Assembly (NCBI GenBank): GCA_963728995.1
Contig: CAVSMD010000002.1
Coordinates: 744,001 to 808,000 of the forward strand
DNA length: 64,000 nt
DNA from: FEN-1219 sp963728995
GTDB lineage: Bacteria > Pseudomonadota > Gammaproteobacteria > Steroidobacterales > Rariloculaceae
Direction of reading: 5' to 3'
Part shown: positions 36,733-47,700 of the stretch, one piece after another
Numbering within the stretch: position 1 is the stretch's first letter
Layout: each line of letters starts with the position of its first letter
Notes under the pieces: generated by a model
The model's database searches: none
What the model was told of the DNA's origin: nothing
The model's input: the letters and a program-made list of their open reading frames with translations, nothing else
Program-made: the position numbers and the translations under genes

Positions 36733-36942
36733 TCAGCTAAGAGCGCATAAGAGCAGCTCGGCGCCCGGCTCGACACCCTTAGACGTCACGATGCCGACGT
36801 AGGGCTCTTTGAGTGCCGCGATCTGATCGTCGGCGAACTGCCGCTTCACGCGAAGCAGCGCATCGCCATCCTAGCCTTGCCCGTGCGCGCCGAACGTCAC
36901 TAGAGCGCATACCGCCAGCGTCGGCCAAAGGGTTCTATTCAT
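36733..36942 (-). pseudogene. Small secreted protein interrupted by an amber codon
   Basis: From ATG at 36942 (with GAGGGGG upstream) the frame encodes a typical signal peptide (NRTLWPTLAVCALVTFG), then a TAG at 36871-36873, then continues in the same frame for 46 sense codons (DALLRVKRQFADDQIAALK, EPYVGIVTSKGVEPGAELL) to TGA at 36733. Both sides look like protein and no frameshift separates them. A CAG-to-TAG change would explain it. The part after the stop is short and may itself be a truncated fragment of a longer protein. Family not recognised. Confidence 0.6.
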
Positions 36943-37150
36943 CGGAACTCGACCCCCTCTCGTTCAGCAAGCAGAGTGACGGCATTACGCACCAATGATC
37001 AAAGCGCTCGGCCGCGCTCGGTCAGTTTCGGACATTTGGGTGCCTCCGTCTCGTCCAATCGCTGGCTCACGCGGCACCCCTGGACCCTTCGGAATACCGA
37101 GGACGATACAGTATCGTTACGACCCAGAATCACTGAATTGGATTCCAACC

Positions 37151-37648
37151 ATGACCATAAGCGACCTCGGCGCACTCGGCAGTTTCCTAGCATCCATCGC
37201 GGTATTCGCGACGCTGATCTACTTGGCACGCCAGGTTCGCCAGGGAAACACCTTGGCCCGCATGCAGTCGCGCGAAAGCATGATGAACCAAGATCTGGTC
37301 ACCCTGCAGCTACAGCTTGCCGACCTCGACATCACGAAAGCCTTCTACAAGAAGGATCCCAATGAGGATGAGCTGCTCAAGCGGCATCTGTTCTTGACGC
37401 TGTTCTTGCGTCAACGCGAATGGGAGTGGCTACTGCACAAGGACGGCGTCTTTCCAGAGGATGTCTACCGCACGTACCTGGAGGTGATTGCTCTATTCTT
37501 CGGTACCGAGGAAACGCGGAGTTGGTGGAACGGAATCGGCAAGACTGCCATCACCCCTCAGTTCGCTGCGGAAGTCGACAAATTGCTGGAAAGCAGGCCT
37601 TTGACGGACTACTGGAGCACACTCGGGCAGCTCACCAAGAGCGCGTAA
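37151..37648 (+). CDS. Membrane-anchored hypothetical protein
   Basis: A ~165-residue protein. One N-terminal membrane helix (DLGALGSFLASIAVFATLIYL) is followed by ARQVRQGNTLARMQSRES and a helical cytoplasmic domain with many aromatic and charged residues (REWEWLLHKDGVFPEDVY, ALFFGTEETRSWWNGIG). Proteins with this layout, including the QVRQGN motif, are frequent hypotheticals in marine and soil Gammaproteobacteria. ATG at 37151 is preferred because the sequence before it is not protein-like. The GC content is lower than in neighbours. Function unknown. Confidence 0.75.
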   Translation: MTISDLGALGSFLASIAVFATLIYLARQVRQGNTLARMQSRESMMNQDLVTLQLQLADLDITKAFYKKDPNEDELLKRHLFLTLFLRQREWEWLLHKDGVFPEDVYRTYLEVIALFFGTEETRSWWNGIGKTAITPQFAAEVDKLLESRPLTDYWSTLGQLTKSA

Positions 37649-37828
37649 CGCGGGCGGAGAATCGGGAGGTCACGCAGTGGATACCTCTCGAGCAAGATAA
37701 CGAGGCGCCGCCGAACGACCGATCCCGAACGACAGAGCGCGGCTGGGATCGACGCGAGCGTCCGTCGCCGCGCGTTCATTTGCTAACATCCGGCCACAGC
37801 CGAAAATCCGGCGTAGGCGCTAATCAGC

Positions 37829-40800
37829 ATGCCAAAGTCCCAAAAGACGATCCTGCCCGTACTGGGCGCGACCCTCGCGATCGCCATCGCATCCTCCTCT
37901 TCCGCGGACGCGCAGGAGCAAACGCTGCTGCTGCGTCAACCGGCGCTGTCCGAGAACCAGATCGCGTTCGTGTACGGCGGCGACATCTGGCTCTGCGATC
38001 GGCAGGGCCACGAGCCGCATCGCCTCACGTCCCATCCGGCCGCGGAGTTCAATCCCCACTTTTCGCCCGACGGCCAGTGGATTGCGTTCTCGGCGGGCTA
38101 TGAGAACAACGTCGACGTGTACGTCGTCTCGGTGAACGGGGGTTCGCCGCGACGGTTGACCTGGCATCCGCAGGCCGACCTCGTGAACGGCTGGGCGCCG
38201 GATGGCAAGCGCATCCTGTTCACGTCCGCGCGCGAGATGCGCAACGGTCGGAGCTCGCAATTGTGGGAGATCTCGACAGCGGGCGGTTACCCGGTCAAGG
38301 TGATGGCCGCCGTGGCGGCCGAAGGCAGCTGGTCTGCGGATCGCAGCCGTCTTGCCTATCGGCCGTACTGGGCCGCTTACGCCGGCAATAGCGGCTGGCG
38401 TTTGCATCGCGGCGGAACGACGCCCTCCATTTGGATCATCGGCGCCAACGGCCAAGACGTGGAAAAAATCCCGCACCCGCGCGCGAACGAGACCAATCCG
38501 ATGTGGCTCGGAGACACGGTCTACTTTCTATCCGACCGCGACAACGTCGCCGTAAATCTCTTCAGCTACGACACCTCGAGCAAAGCGATCACCCAGCGCA
38601 CGCACGAGATGCAGTGGGACATCAAGTCGGCCGACGCCTTCGGTGACACCATCGTCTACGAAGCCGGCGGCCGTCTGAAGACGCTCGACACGCGCACCAA
38701 CGCGATCACCGAGGTTCGAGTCCGCATCAACCCCGATTCGCCGCAACTGCGGCCCGCCTGGAAGAACGCCGCAGCGACGGTTCAGCACATCGGGTTGTCG
38801 CCGACCGGCAAGCGAGCACTATTGACGGCCCGCGGCGACGTCTTCACCGTCCCGGTCAAGGACGGCTCCACGCGAAATTTGACGTCCACCGGCGGCATTC
38901 GGGAAATGGACGGCGTTTGGTCACCGCAGGGGGACAAGATCGCCTACTTGAGCGACGAAGGTGCCGTGCACAGGCTGGTCGTGGCGGACCAGACGGGCAT
39001 CGGCGAGAAGCGCGTTTTCGAATTGGGCGAGCCCTTCTATTACAGCCTGATGAGCTGGACCGCCGACGGCAAGAAGATCGTATACCAGGACAATCACCTG
39101 CATCTTTACGTCATCGACTTGACCAACGGGCGCCGCCGGCTCGTCGACACCAGTGTCCGACGCGGGGAACGCACGATCTCGTTGAGTCCGGATAGCCGCT
39201 GGCTGGCGTATACGCACACTGGTGCCAACTACTTCGACCAACTGCTCCTTTACGACCTCGACGGCGGCAGCAGTGCTCCGGTGACCGATCAGCTGGCCTT
39301 CGCAGCGTCGCCGGCTTTCAGCCGTGACGGCAAGTACCTGTATTTTGCGGCGTCGACCAACGCGGGACCGTTGCAAGCGGGTCTCGACATGACCACGCAA
39401 GAAAAGCCGCTGCGTAACGCCATCTACGCAGCCGTCTTGGCGGCAGACGGCAAGTCGCCCTTGTTGCCGAAGAGTGGCGACGAAGGCAAGGACGAGGACA
39501 AGGAAACAAGGACAAGGACAAGAGCGCAGCTGAAGCAAAGGACAAGAAGAACGCAAAGAAAGGCGCGACGGAAGAAGAGGTCAAGGTTCAAATCGATCTC
39601 GATGGGCTCGCGCAACGCATCGTCGCGTTGCCGATCGCGGAACGCTTCTATACCAATCTCGATGTCGCCGACGACGGCTCCTTGTACTTCATCGAGCGCC
39701 GCCAGCCCGGTGTCACGATCGACCCGCCCGATAGCGATGGCTCGGCGGTGGATGAGCTCAAGCGCTACGACTTCGAGAAGAAGGAGGTGTCGCCGGTCAA
39801 AGACCAAATCTCGAACTACATCTTGAGCCATGACGGCAAGCACCTGTTGATTCAGGGCGCCAAGAGCGCGCTGTTCACCGCGGACGTTGCCGAGAAGATA
39901 GAGCCGAAGCCGCTGAATGTCGGCGACGTGAAGGCCTTGGTCGATCCGCGGCAGGAATGGCGGCAGATCTTCGATGACGCGTGGCGCATGGAGAAGGAGT
40001 TCTTCTACGCCGAGAACCTGCATGGCATCGATTGGCAAGCCGTGCACGACCGCTATGCCACATTGCTGCCCTACGTGATCACGCGCGAAGACTTGAACGC
40101 CTTGCTCGTCGACATGATTGCCGAGCTGCAAGTGGGGCACAACCGAGTCGGAGGCGGCGACGTGCACAAAGAAACACCCGTGAAGATCGGTCTGCTGGGC
40201 GCGGATCTGCGCGTCGAGGGCGGCCGCTACCGCATCCAGAAGATATACACGGGCGAGCGCTGGAATCCGTTTCTCGGAGCGCCGCTGGCGCCGCCCGGCA
40301 TCGGCGTGAGCACCGGCGATTACATTTTGGCCGTCAACGGCGCCGGACTCGGCGGCGACACGAACATCTATTCCTTGCTCGCGGACCAGGTCGGCAAGCA
40401 AGTCACTCTGACCGTCAACGACCGGCCGACCCTGGCCGGCAGCCACCAGGCCGTCGTCGAGCCCGTCGAGAGCGAAGTGGTGCTGAGACAATGGAATTGG
40501 CTCGAAGAGAACCGACGCTACGTGGAAGAAAAGACCAACGGCCGCGTCGGGTACATGTACTTGCCCGACACCGCCGATGGCGGCTACACGTATTTCAATC
40601 GCATGTTCTTCGCGCAGATCGACAAAGACGCAATGATCATCGACGAGCGCAAGAACAACGGCGGCCAGGCGGCCAACTACGTGATCGATGTGTTGAACCG
40701 CAACTATCTGGCCAGCTGGAAGGATCGCGACGGATCGGTGTTCGATACGCCGGCCGGCGGCCTGTACGGCCCGAAGGTCATGTTGATCGACCAGGACGCG

Positions 40801-41151
40801 GGCTCGGGCGGCGACTTCCTGCCGTATGCCTTCAAGCATACCGGCCTCGGCAAGCTCGTGGGCAAGCGCACCTGGGGCGGCTTGATCGGCATCTCGGTCA
40901 ACCCGAGCTTGATCGACGGAGGCTCGCTCTCCGTACCCTTCTTTCGCTTCTTCACTCCGGAGGGCCAGTGGGCGATCGAGAACGAGGGCGTCGCGCCCGA
41001 CATCGACGTCGAGCTCGAGCCCGATGCGGTCAATCGCGGCATGGACACGCAGCTCGATCGCGCGATCGCCGAGGTTTTACAAGAGCTTCAGACCTATCGG
41101 CCGATCAAGCAGAAGCAAGCGCCGCCGCTGCCGACCTCGCTCGGGAAATAG
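37829..41151 (+). CDS. Tricorn-like S41 protease with beta-propellers and PDZ (one frameshift)
   Basis: Reads as one ~1107-residue exported protease. Signal peptide (ASSSSADAQ), then WD40-like PD40 repeats making a six- and a seven-bladed propeller region (EFNPHFSPDGQWIAFSAG, LSPDSRWLAYTHTG), a charged Lys/Asp linker where the frame breaks near 39505, then FYTNLDVADDGSLYF, a C1 domain (EKEFFYAENLHGIDW), a PDZ domain (GVSTGDYILAVNGAGLGG) and the S41 core. The nucleophile is in DQDAGSGGDFLPY. It trims peptides or degrades misfolded periplasmic proteins. ATG at 37829. The linker is highly repetitive (GACAAG), a likely spot for indels. Confidence 0.9.
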
Positions 41152-41246
41152 TGGCGATCGGCCCCGGCTCCGGCGCCCGTGCGGAGGCGCACGGCGGCCG
41201 GCAGCAGCGCTTGAACGCCGGCAGGCCGGCGCGCAGACTGCCGCGC

Positions 41247-42242
41247 ATGCAGAGGAGACCCCACTCCGCGGCCGTCGCGGCCGCCGCACTCGCGCTCCTC
41301 GCCGCAACGGCGGCTGCACAACCGCGTAACCCCTACCGCACGATCACCGGCTGGCTCACGGCGCCCGCCGACCGCACGCTCGGCTCGATGAGCATGGCCG
41401 ACGTGGCCGCCGACGGCAGCGTATGGATCGCCGAGCGGTGCGGCGAGAACAACTGTCTGGGTCATGCCACGATCGCGCCGATCATCCATGCGAGCGCCGA
41501 TGGTCACTGGCTCGGCGCGTTCGGCGCCGGCCTCTTCGCCTGGCCGCACGGCATCTACGTGGATCCCGACGGCAACCTCTGGGTCACCGACGCGCGCGGC
41601 GGCGAAGGCCGCGGCCACCAGGTCATCAAGTTTGCCCCCGACGGGCGCGAGCTGCTGCGGCTGGGCGTGGCCGGCGAGGCCGGCGACGACGACCAGCATT
41701 TCAACGGCCCGACGGACGTCGTGGTTGCGCCGAACGGGGACGTGTTCGTCACCGACGGCCACGAGGACCAATCGAACAACCGCGTCATGAAGTTCACGAG
41801 CGACGGTAAATTCATCAAGGCCTGGGGTGGCACGGGCTCGGCGCCGGGTCAGTTCCTCGTGCCGCACGCGATCGCGCTCGACTCGCGGGGTCGGCTATTC
41901 GTCGCCGACCGCGACAACAACCGCATTCAGATCTTCGATCAGGACGGCAAGTTTCTCGATGAGTGGCGCCAGTTCGGCCGACCGAGCGGGCTACATATCG
42001 CGGCCGACGACACGCTGTACGTGTCGGACAATCAGTCGAATACGGAGCGCCACCCGGGCTGGACGCGCGGCATTCGCGTCGGCAGCGCGAAAGACGGCTC
42101 CGTCGTCGCCTTCATCCCCGATCCCGAGTTCGATCCAAAGCGCGCGCAAGAGACCGGCGCGCACGGGCTAACCGCTGACGCGCAAGGCGCCATCTATGGC
42201 GCTGAGGTCTATTCACAGAGCGTGAAGAAGTACGTGCGCTAG
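41247..42242 (+). CDS. NHL-repeat exported protein
   Basis: A 331-residue exported protein with signal peptide (ALLAATAAAQ). The mature part is a six-bladed NHL propeller: GIYVDPDGNLWVTDARG, DVVVAPNGDVFVTDG, AIALDSRGRLFVADRDNNR, GLHIAADDTLYVSDN and GLTADAQGAIYGAEV. Such proteins include peptidyl-hydroxyglycine amidating-lyase-like enzymes and lactonase-like binding proteins; catalytic residues cannot be assigned. ATG at 41247 lies 95 bases after the protease. The stop overlaps that of the DUF2799 gene on the other strand. Confidence 0.88.
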   Translation: MQRRPHSAAVAAAALALLAATAAAQPRNPYRTITGWLTAPADRTLGSMSMADVAADGSVWIAERCGENNCLGHATIAPIIHASADGHWLGAFGAGLFAWPHGIYVDPDGNLWVTDARGGEGRGHQVIKFAPDGRELLRLGVAGEAGDDDQHFNGPTDVVVAPNGDVFVTDGHEDQSNNRVMKFTSDGKFIKAWGGTGSAPGQFLVPHAIALDSRGRLFVADRDNNRIQIFDQDGKFLDEWRQFGRPSGLHIAADDTLYVSDNQSNTERHPGWTRGIRVGSAKDGSVVAFIPDPEFDPKRAQETGAHGLTADAQGAIYGAEVYSQSVKKYVR

Positions 42243-42866
42243 TTGCGGGCCGCGAGCGTCTGCTGATAGTCGTTGAGATCGCGCTCGTCCACGGCGCGCT
42301 CACGCTCGAGCTGCTGGATCTCCGTCGTGAGCTCGCCATAATGGCGATCCGAGCTCCGCGCTGCGCGTCACGAGCCGCACGCGCTGCTCGGCGGTGGTGT
42401 CGGCCGCAATCATGGTCGCGGCGATCTGCGTGAGCTCCTTCTTGATGTTCTCCTGCGCGCGGTAGTCGCCGGCGATCCGCGCGTCGACGCTACGCAGCGC
42501 CGACTCGAGCTCGTAGAGGTGGCGGCCCGCGTTGTACTCGGCCAGGAAACCCGACTCCATGTTCGCGGGGCACACGCCCTGATAGGTCGCCCCGCTGCGC
42601 CCGACCTCGAAACCGTGGCTCACGCGACAGTACGTCAGCACGCCTTCGGCGTGGCCGGCCCGGTACGCGTCGAGATCCGGGGTCACCCCGTGCTCCCCGC
42701 ATTGCTGGCGATAGCTGCCGATCGAGGCCACCGAGCGGCCCAGCGTGCCGTCCTCGAACCCGATCGTGCGCCAATCGGCCGAGACGCAGGCTTGCTCGCT
42801 CATGCCGGCGCAGCCGGCGAGCCCGACAAGGACGACACAGAGGAGTGACGTGCGGTTGACCAGCAT
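42239..42866 (-). CDS. DUF2799 lipoprotein (one frameshift)
   Basis: A ~208-residue lipoprotein. Signal with lipobox LAGC; the mature part has the DUF2799 pattern: ACVSADWRTIGFEDGTLGR, YRQQCGEHGVTPDLDAYRAG, GVLTYCRVSHGFEVGRSG, YQGVCPANMESGFLAEYNAG. The frame breaks near 42350; the C-terminal coiled-coil-like end (HYGELTTEIQQLERER, DERDLNDYQQTL) is in the next frame and ends at TAG 42239-42241. Function of DUF2799 is unknown; the protein lies in the outer membrane or periplasmic leaflet. ATG at 42866. Confidence 0.85.
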
Positions 42867-42984
42867 GGCAGCGTCCCGGAACTGTCGCTGCGCGGAAGTA
42901 TAGGAGCCGGGCCGCGGGACGCCCTTGGACGCGAGTCACATATGAGGAGGTGCACCGACCCACGAGCGCCGCGGGTGTGCAATT

Positions 42985-44008
42985 ATGGAAAGTATGGCCG
43001 CCGTCTCGCTGCCGGTGCTCGACATGCAGGACTTTCGCGCAAGCCCCGAGAGCCGCGCGGGCCGCGACTTCGTGGGAGGCTTGCGCGCCGCATGCCACGG
43101 GCCCGGCTTCTGCTATCTCGTCGGGCACGGCGTGCCGCCTGCGCTCGATGCGGCGCTCATGGCGGGCGCCCGGGAGCTTTTCGCGCTCCCCGAGGCCGAG
43201 CGGCGCGCGCTCGCGATCGCGAGCTCGCCGCATTTCCGCGGCTACACCTTGCTCGGCGACGAGCATACGAAAAGCGTGAGCGATTGGCGTGATCAGCTCG
43301 ACGTCGGCCTCGAGGAGCCGGCGGTCGCCGTTCGCCCGGGCGATCCGCCGTGGTTGCGGTTGCGCGGGCCGAATCAATGGCCGGCACGGCTGCCCGCGCC
43401 TGAAGCCGATCGTGCTCGAGTGGATGGCCGCAGTCGACCGCGTGGGTCTCGCGGTGCTGCGCGCGCTGGCGCTCGGGCTCGGGCAACCGCTGCGCTACTT
43501 CGACAGGTTCTTCGAGCCACGCGGCGATCCGCACCTGAAGATCATCCGCTACCCCGCTCAGCCCGCTCACGCCGACACCGGCCAGGGCGTGGGCATGCAC
43601 CACGACTCCGGGCTCGTGTCATTCGTGCTGCAGGACGAGGTGGGGGGCTTGCAGGTGCAACATGCCGACCGACTCGTCGCTGCGACGCCGCTGGCGGGCT
43701 CCTACGTGATGAATCTCGGCGAGATGCTGCAGGCCGCAACCTCGGGCTATCTGCGCGCTACGCCGCATCGCGTGCAGAGCCCCCCGCCGAACACGGAGCG
43801 GCTGGCGATCGCGTACTTCTTTCATCCGCGCCTCGACAGCGTCTTCGAGCCGATCCCGCTGCCGCCGGAGCTCGCGGCCGCCGCGCGCGGCGCACAGAAC
43901 GCCGACCCCGCGGATCCCGTGTTCACGACGTTCGGCGACAACTACCTGAAGATCCGCTTGCGCTCGCATCGCGACGTCGCGCGCCGCCATTACGGCGACC
44001 TGCCGTAG
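42985..44008 (+). CDS. 2-oxoglutarate/Fe(II) oxygenase, isopenicillin-N-synthase family (one frameshift)
   Basis: A ~340-residue oxygenase. N-terminal DIOX_N part: SLPVLDMQDFR, HGPGFCYLVGHGVP, ELFALPEAERRA. After a break near 43400 the catalytic jelly roll has iron ligands HxD in GMHHDSGLVSF and the distal His in RATPHRVQS, with the 2-oxoglutarate-binding Arg in TERLAIAYFFHP. It hydroxylates, desaturates or cyclises a small molecule; the substrate is not evident. It opens a run of catabolic-type genes. ATG at 42985; ATG at 42994 is an alternative. Confidence 0.87.
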
Positions 44009-44103
44009 CCTTTGGTCCACCTCGGGCACGCCTCCCGAGCGAACCCCGGGATACGGTAGACTGCACGCAAATCAGAGAACAAACAGCCGCTTCGGGGAAT
44101 GCA

Positions 44104-44508
44104 ATGCCGCTTACGCGTTTGGAGCACTACCTCGTGCTCACGGACGACATCCGGAAAACCAGGGACTTCTACTGCGACGTGCTCGGCATGACGGAGGGTT
44201 TCAGACCCGAGCTCGAGTTCCCCGGCTACTGGCTCTATGTCGACGACACGCCCTGCATCCACATCGGCGAATGGGCCGCCTACGCGATCTGGACGAAGAA
44301 GGTCGGCATCCCGATCTCCACACGGGCACCGGCAACCGGGCCCGTCGATCACATCGCCTTCAATGCCACCGGCTTCGACGAGATGCGGGCCCGCATCGAG
44401 CAGCGCGGCCTCCCCTTCAGCGAGAACGCGATCGAGGAGATCGGCATGCGCCAGATCTTTACCCGCGATCCGAACGGCGTGCCGATCGAGATGAATTTCA
44501 GAAGTTGA
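44104..44508 (+). CDS. VOC-superfamily (glyoxalase/dioxygenase-like) protein
   Basis: A 134-residue single-module vicinal-oxygen-chelate protein: RLEHYLVLTDDIRKTRDFY, VLGMTEGFRPELEFPGYWL, CIHIGEW, VDHIAFNATGFDEM and TRDPNGVPIEMNF. Metal ligands would be the His in LEHY, the His in CIHIG or VDHIA, and the Glu in IEMNF. It could be a lyase, isomerase or ring-opening dioxygenase. ATG at 44104 with GGGGA upstream. The gene lies between an oxygenase and a dehydrogenase, probably in one operon with the following gene (15 bases away). Confidence 0.85.
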   Translation: MPLTRLEHYLVLTDDIRKTRDFYCDVLGMTEGFRPELEFPGYWLYVDDTPCIHIGEWAAYAIWTKKVGIPISTRAPATGPVDHIAFNATGFDEMRARIEQRGLPFSENAIEEIGMRQIFTRDPNGVPIEMNFRS

Positions 44509-44523
44509 ACGGAGAGCTCACGA

Positions 44524-45408
44524 GTGAAGACCACGGACTACGGATTCATCGGCGTCGGCCGGATGGGCGCGCACATGGCGCGGCGGCTGCTGAAGGCCGG
44601 CTTCAGCCTCACGGTGTACGACACCTCGAAGGACGCGCTGGCCGAGCTCGTGGAGAGCGGCGCGCAGGCGGCCGGGTCGGCGCTCGAAGCGGCCAGCGCG
44701 ACGGACAAAGTGTTCCTGAGCCTGCCGACCCCGGACATCGTGACGAAGGTCTGCGCGGACCTCACCGCGGCGAAGACGCTGAAAGTCGTCGCCGATTGCT
44801 CCACCACGGGTCCCGGCGGCGCGCGGCTCGCGCACGCCGAGCTGGCCAAGGCGAACATCGTCTATATGGACGCGCCCGTCAGCGGCGGCATGGCCGGCGC
44901 GCGCGATGGCACGCTCGCGGTCATGGTATCGGGCAAGCGCGCCGTGTACGAAGAGCTCGAGCCGGCGCTCAAGCAGTTCGGTAAGCTGTTCTACGTCGGC
45001 GAAGGCGCGGGCCAGGCACAGATCATGAAGCTCGCGAACAACATGCTCGCGGCGGCCGTGATCGTGCTCTCGTCCGAGGTCATCTCCATGGGCGTGAAGG
45101 CCGGGCTCAACGCGCGGCAGATGTGCGACGTCATCAACGCCGGCAGCGGGCGGAACAGCGCGACGCAGGACAAGTTCCCGCGCGCCGTGCTGCCGGGCAC
45201 TTTCGACTTCGGCTTCGCCACCGGCCTGTCCTGGAAAGACGTGCGGCTCTGTCTGCAGGAAGCCGACGCGCAGGGCACGCCGATGCCGGTCGGCGCCGAG
45301 GTGTTTCAGATCCTGAGCGTGACGAAAGCCAAGTACGGCGCCGAGTCCGATTTCACCTCGATCGCCAAGATCTACGAAGAGTGGGCCGGCGTAGCGATGC
45401 GCGCGTAG
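44524..45408 (+). CDS. NAD(P)-dependent beta-hydroxyacid dehydrogenase (3-hydroxyisobutyrate family)
   Basis: A 294-residue dehydrogenase. Rossmann motif GVGRMGAHMARRLLKAG; substrate-binding DAPVSGGMAGARDGTLAVMV; catalytic Lys in MKLANNML; cofactor helix-end segment FDFGFATGLSWKD. It oxidises or reduces a 2- or 3-hydroxyacid semialdehyde, such as 3-hydroxyisobutyrate or tartronate semialdehyde. GTG at 44524 with GGAGAG upstream. Six bases separate it from the MmgE/PrpD gene, so they form an operon. Confidence 0.92.
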   Translation: MKTTDYGFIGVGRMGAHMARRLLKAGFSLTVYDTSKDALAELVESGAQAAGSALEAASATDKVFLSLPTPDIVTKVCADLTAAKTLKVVADCSTTGPGGARLAHAELAKANIVYMDAPVSGGMAGARDGTLAVMVSGKRAVYEELEPALKQFGKLFYVGEGAGQAQIMKLANNMLAAAVIVLSSEVISMGVKAGLNARQMCDVINAGSGRNSATQDKFPRAVLPGTFDFGFATGLSWKDVRLCLQEADAQGTPMPVGAEVFQILSVTKAKYGAESDFTSIAKIYEEWAGVAMRA

Positions 45409-45414
45409 TGCCTC

Positions 45415-46807
45415 ATGGCCGCTGACGGCAAAGCTGTTGCTCGTGACGACCGGCCGCTGGCCGTGCGCATGGCGCACGCCGTCGCGGCATGCGCGTGGGA
45501 GAGCTTGAGCCACGAGGTCGTCGCGAAAGCCAAGCTCTGCATCTACGACCTGCTCTCCTCGGCGCTCGCCTCCGGCGAGCTGCCGTGGAGCCAGCAGGCC
45601 GCCGCGGTCGCGCGGCGCAACTCCGGCGGCACGGCGAACGGCGCCGGCATCATCGGCACGCGCGACGTCGTGGCCGTGCAGGATGCGGCATTCGCGAACG
45701 GCGTGCTCGGCCACAGCCTCGTGCGCGACGACATGCACATCGGCAGCGTGAGCCATCTCGGCACCGTGCTCGTGCCGGCGCTGCTGGCGCTGTCGGCCGC
45801 GAGGAAGACCAGCGGCAAGGATTTCATGACGGCGCTCGTGGCCGGTTACGAAGTCGGCGGCAAATTCGGCCGCATGATCCTCGACGTGGACGTGTCGCGG
45901 ATCTTTCGGCCCACCGGCATCACCGGCCCCATCGCTGCGGCCGCCGCCGGCGCCCGGCTGCTCGGGCTGAATGCCGAGCAGACGGCCACGGCCATCGCGC
46001 TCGGCGCGAACGCCGCGGCCGGCTACAACGAGTGGGCGGCGACCGGCGGCAGCGAGATGTTCTTTCAAACGGGGTTCGCGGCACGCAGCGCCGTCACGGC
46101 CGTGCAGCTCGCAGCGGAAGGTGCGTACGCTTCGCGCACCGCGATCGACGGCGAGGCAGGCATCCTGGCTGCGTTCCGCAAATCGCTGCAACCCACGGTG
46201 CCCGAGCTCTTTGCCGATCGGACCGGAGATCCTGGCGGTGTTCTTCAAGCCCGTGCCGGCTTGCAACTTCGCGCAATCGCCGGCGCAAGCGGCGCTTACC
46301 ATCGCGAAGCGGAAGAAACTGCGCGCGGCCGACATCGAGCGCGTCACCGTGCATGTCACACGCGCGGCGGCGCTGTATCCCGGCTGCAACGTGAGCGGAC
46401 CCTTCGAGCACATACTGCAGGCGAAGATGAGCATCCACTACAACGTGGCCGCTGCTCTGCTGCACGGTGATTTTGCCGAGAGTAACTACGTGCCGCAGCA
46501 CAACCCCGACGTGCTCAAGCTCGCCACTCTCGTGCGGCTCGAGGTCGATGCAGACCTGACGAAAGCCTTTCCCGCCAAGCAGGGCGCCGGCGTCAGCGTG
46601 CAGACCCGCGCGGGCGATCTGCTCGAGGAGCGCGTAGACGATGTGGTGCCCACCAACTCCGACGGCGTCCGGGAACGGTTCGTCACGGCTTCGGCGCAGC
46701 GGCTCGGCACGAAACGCGCCAAGGCGCTCGACCGCGTGATTGCCACGCTCGAGACCAGCACCGACGCGGCCGAGCTTGCGCGCCTCGCCACGCTCGATCG
46801 CGCCTGA
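45415..46807 (+). CDS. MmgE/PrpD family protein (one frameshift)
   Basis: A ~463-residue 2-methylcitrate-dehydratase-like enzyme. First frame: LAVRMAHAVAACAWESLSHE, LCIYDLLSSALA, HSLVRDDMHIGS, HLGTVLVPALLALS, FRPTGITGPIAAAAAGAR and GANAAAGYNEWA. Break near 46220, then ILAVFFKPVPACNFAQSPAQ, HYNVAAALLHGDFA and CNVSGPFEHIL. The family includes 2-methylcitrate dehydratase and cis-aconitate decarboxylase and related lyases that act on tricarboxylates or other hydroxyacids. The HSLVRDDMH segment replaces the more usual H-x-LD-x-DD. ATG at 45415. Confidence 0.88.
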
Positions 46808-46826
46808 CGTTCGCTCGACGCGCGCG

Positions 46827-47393
46827 CTATCGCTTCAGATTCTTCAGCACGCTGTCGAAATCGAAGTTCAGGTCCTCGTCCGTGACCTTGGCGGGCACGT
46901 AGGGCCGCAGGTACAGCGCATGGCAAGCGTCGCAGGTGGCGCGTAACGCGAGCGCGCCGGCCTTGAGCTCGTCGGGCGTCTTCATGGTCGTGATCTTGCC
47001 GGCCTGGACCTCGGCCGCTTCGGCCAGCTTTTCGAACGACGCCCAGTTCTGCCAGATTGCCGGCAAGGCAAGCGTCTTGGGAATCGGCACGTTCGGGTCG
47101 TATAGATTGGTGGTTGGCGGGAATAGATGCGGCAGCGCGAGCAGCATCTGCGATACGGTCTGCGCGATCGAGCGCAATTCGTCCGGCGCAGCCGGCTCGC
47201 CGATCGTGTACGAGTCGAGCGGCCGCATGATGCGCTCTATCTCGACCATCAGACCCTCGCGAGCCTCGATAACCTCCTCCGGCTCCGTGAGCCCGGTCCA
47301 GCCCGGCCCTTCCTTCGGTGCCGGATCCGCGGCCCACGCCGCACCGGTCACCGTCGCGACGAGCACTGCAACCGCGACGTATTTGAGTTCCAT
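46827..47393 (-). CDS. Exported c-type haem protein (cytochrome c'-like)
   Basis: A 188-residue exported protein with signal peptide (TGAAWAAD). A helical body (VIEAREGLMVEIERIMRPL, RSIAQTVSQMLLALPHL, WASFEKLAEAAEVQ) precedes a single CxxCH, CDACH, in ALRATCDACHALYLRPY. This layout matches class-II cytochrome c' (four-helix bundle with the haem at the C-terminal helix). It may handle nitric oxide or electron transfer. ATG at 47393 has GGAGGTGGG upstream. The gene at 9831 encodes a similar protein. Confidence 0.8.
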   Translation of the reverse strand: MELKYVAVAVLVATVTGAAWAADPAPKEGPGWTGLTEPEEVIEAREGLMVEIERIMRPLDSYTIGEPAAPDELRSIAQTVSQMLLALPHLFPPTTNLYDPNVPIPKTLALPAIWQNWASFEKLAEAAEVQAGKITTMKTPDELKAGALALRATCDACHALYLRPYVPAKVTDEDLNFDFDSVLKNLKR

Positions 47394-47700
47394 CGGCCCA
47401 CCTCCGGCGCGCGCGCTACGCGGCCCCATGCACCCATAGTGTGAATAGAGTGCTCCCATTGCAATGCCTCCGCCCTTAGGGAAACCCGCGCTTGACGAAC
47501 GCCCAGATCTGGGCGGCAGTCGCGCGGCCGATCCGGTCGACGAACTGATCGACCGCTCCGATTTTCTGCCCGATGTGACAACTAGGTGACACATCGCGCG
47601 TCGCATTGCCCGGCCGAATCCGCCATCATGGTCGCGGGGAACTATTTGCATCCTGCAACGATCTAGGCGCCACCTGCCGCCGGATCGCAGCGCGAACGGA
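47394..47700. other. Intergenic region between divergent genes
   Basis: About 307 bases upstream of both the cytochrome c'-like gene (minus) and the hypothetical gene at 47701 (plus). The only open frame with some protein-like character is a 38-codon minus-strand frame, 47476-47592, containing QFVDRIGRATAAQIWAF. It is too short to call. No terminator or repeat was seen. Confidence 0.45.

Noticed and set aside
47476..47592. A 38-codon minus-strand frame with a GTG start
   Set aside because: Somewhat protein-like but too short and without a ribosome-binding site; may be a gene remnant.
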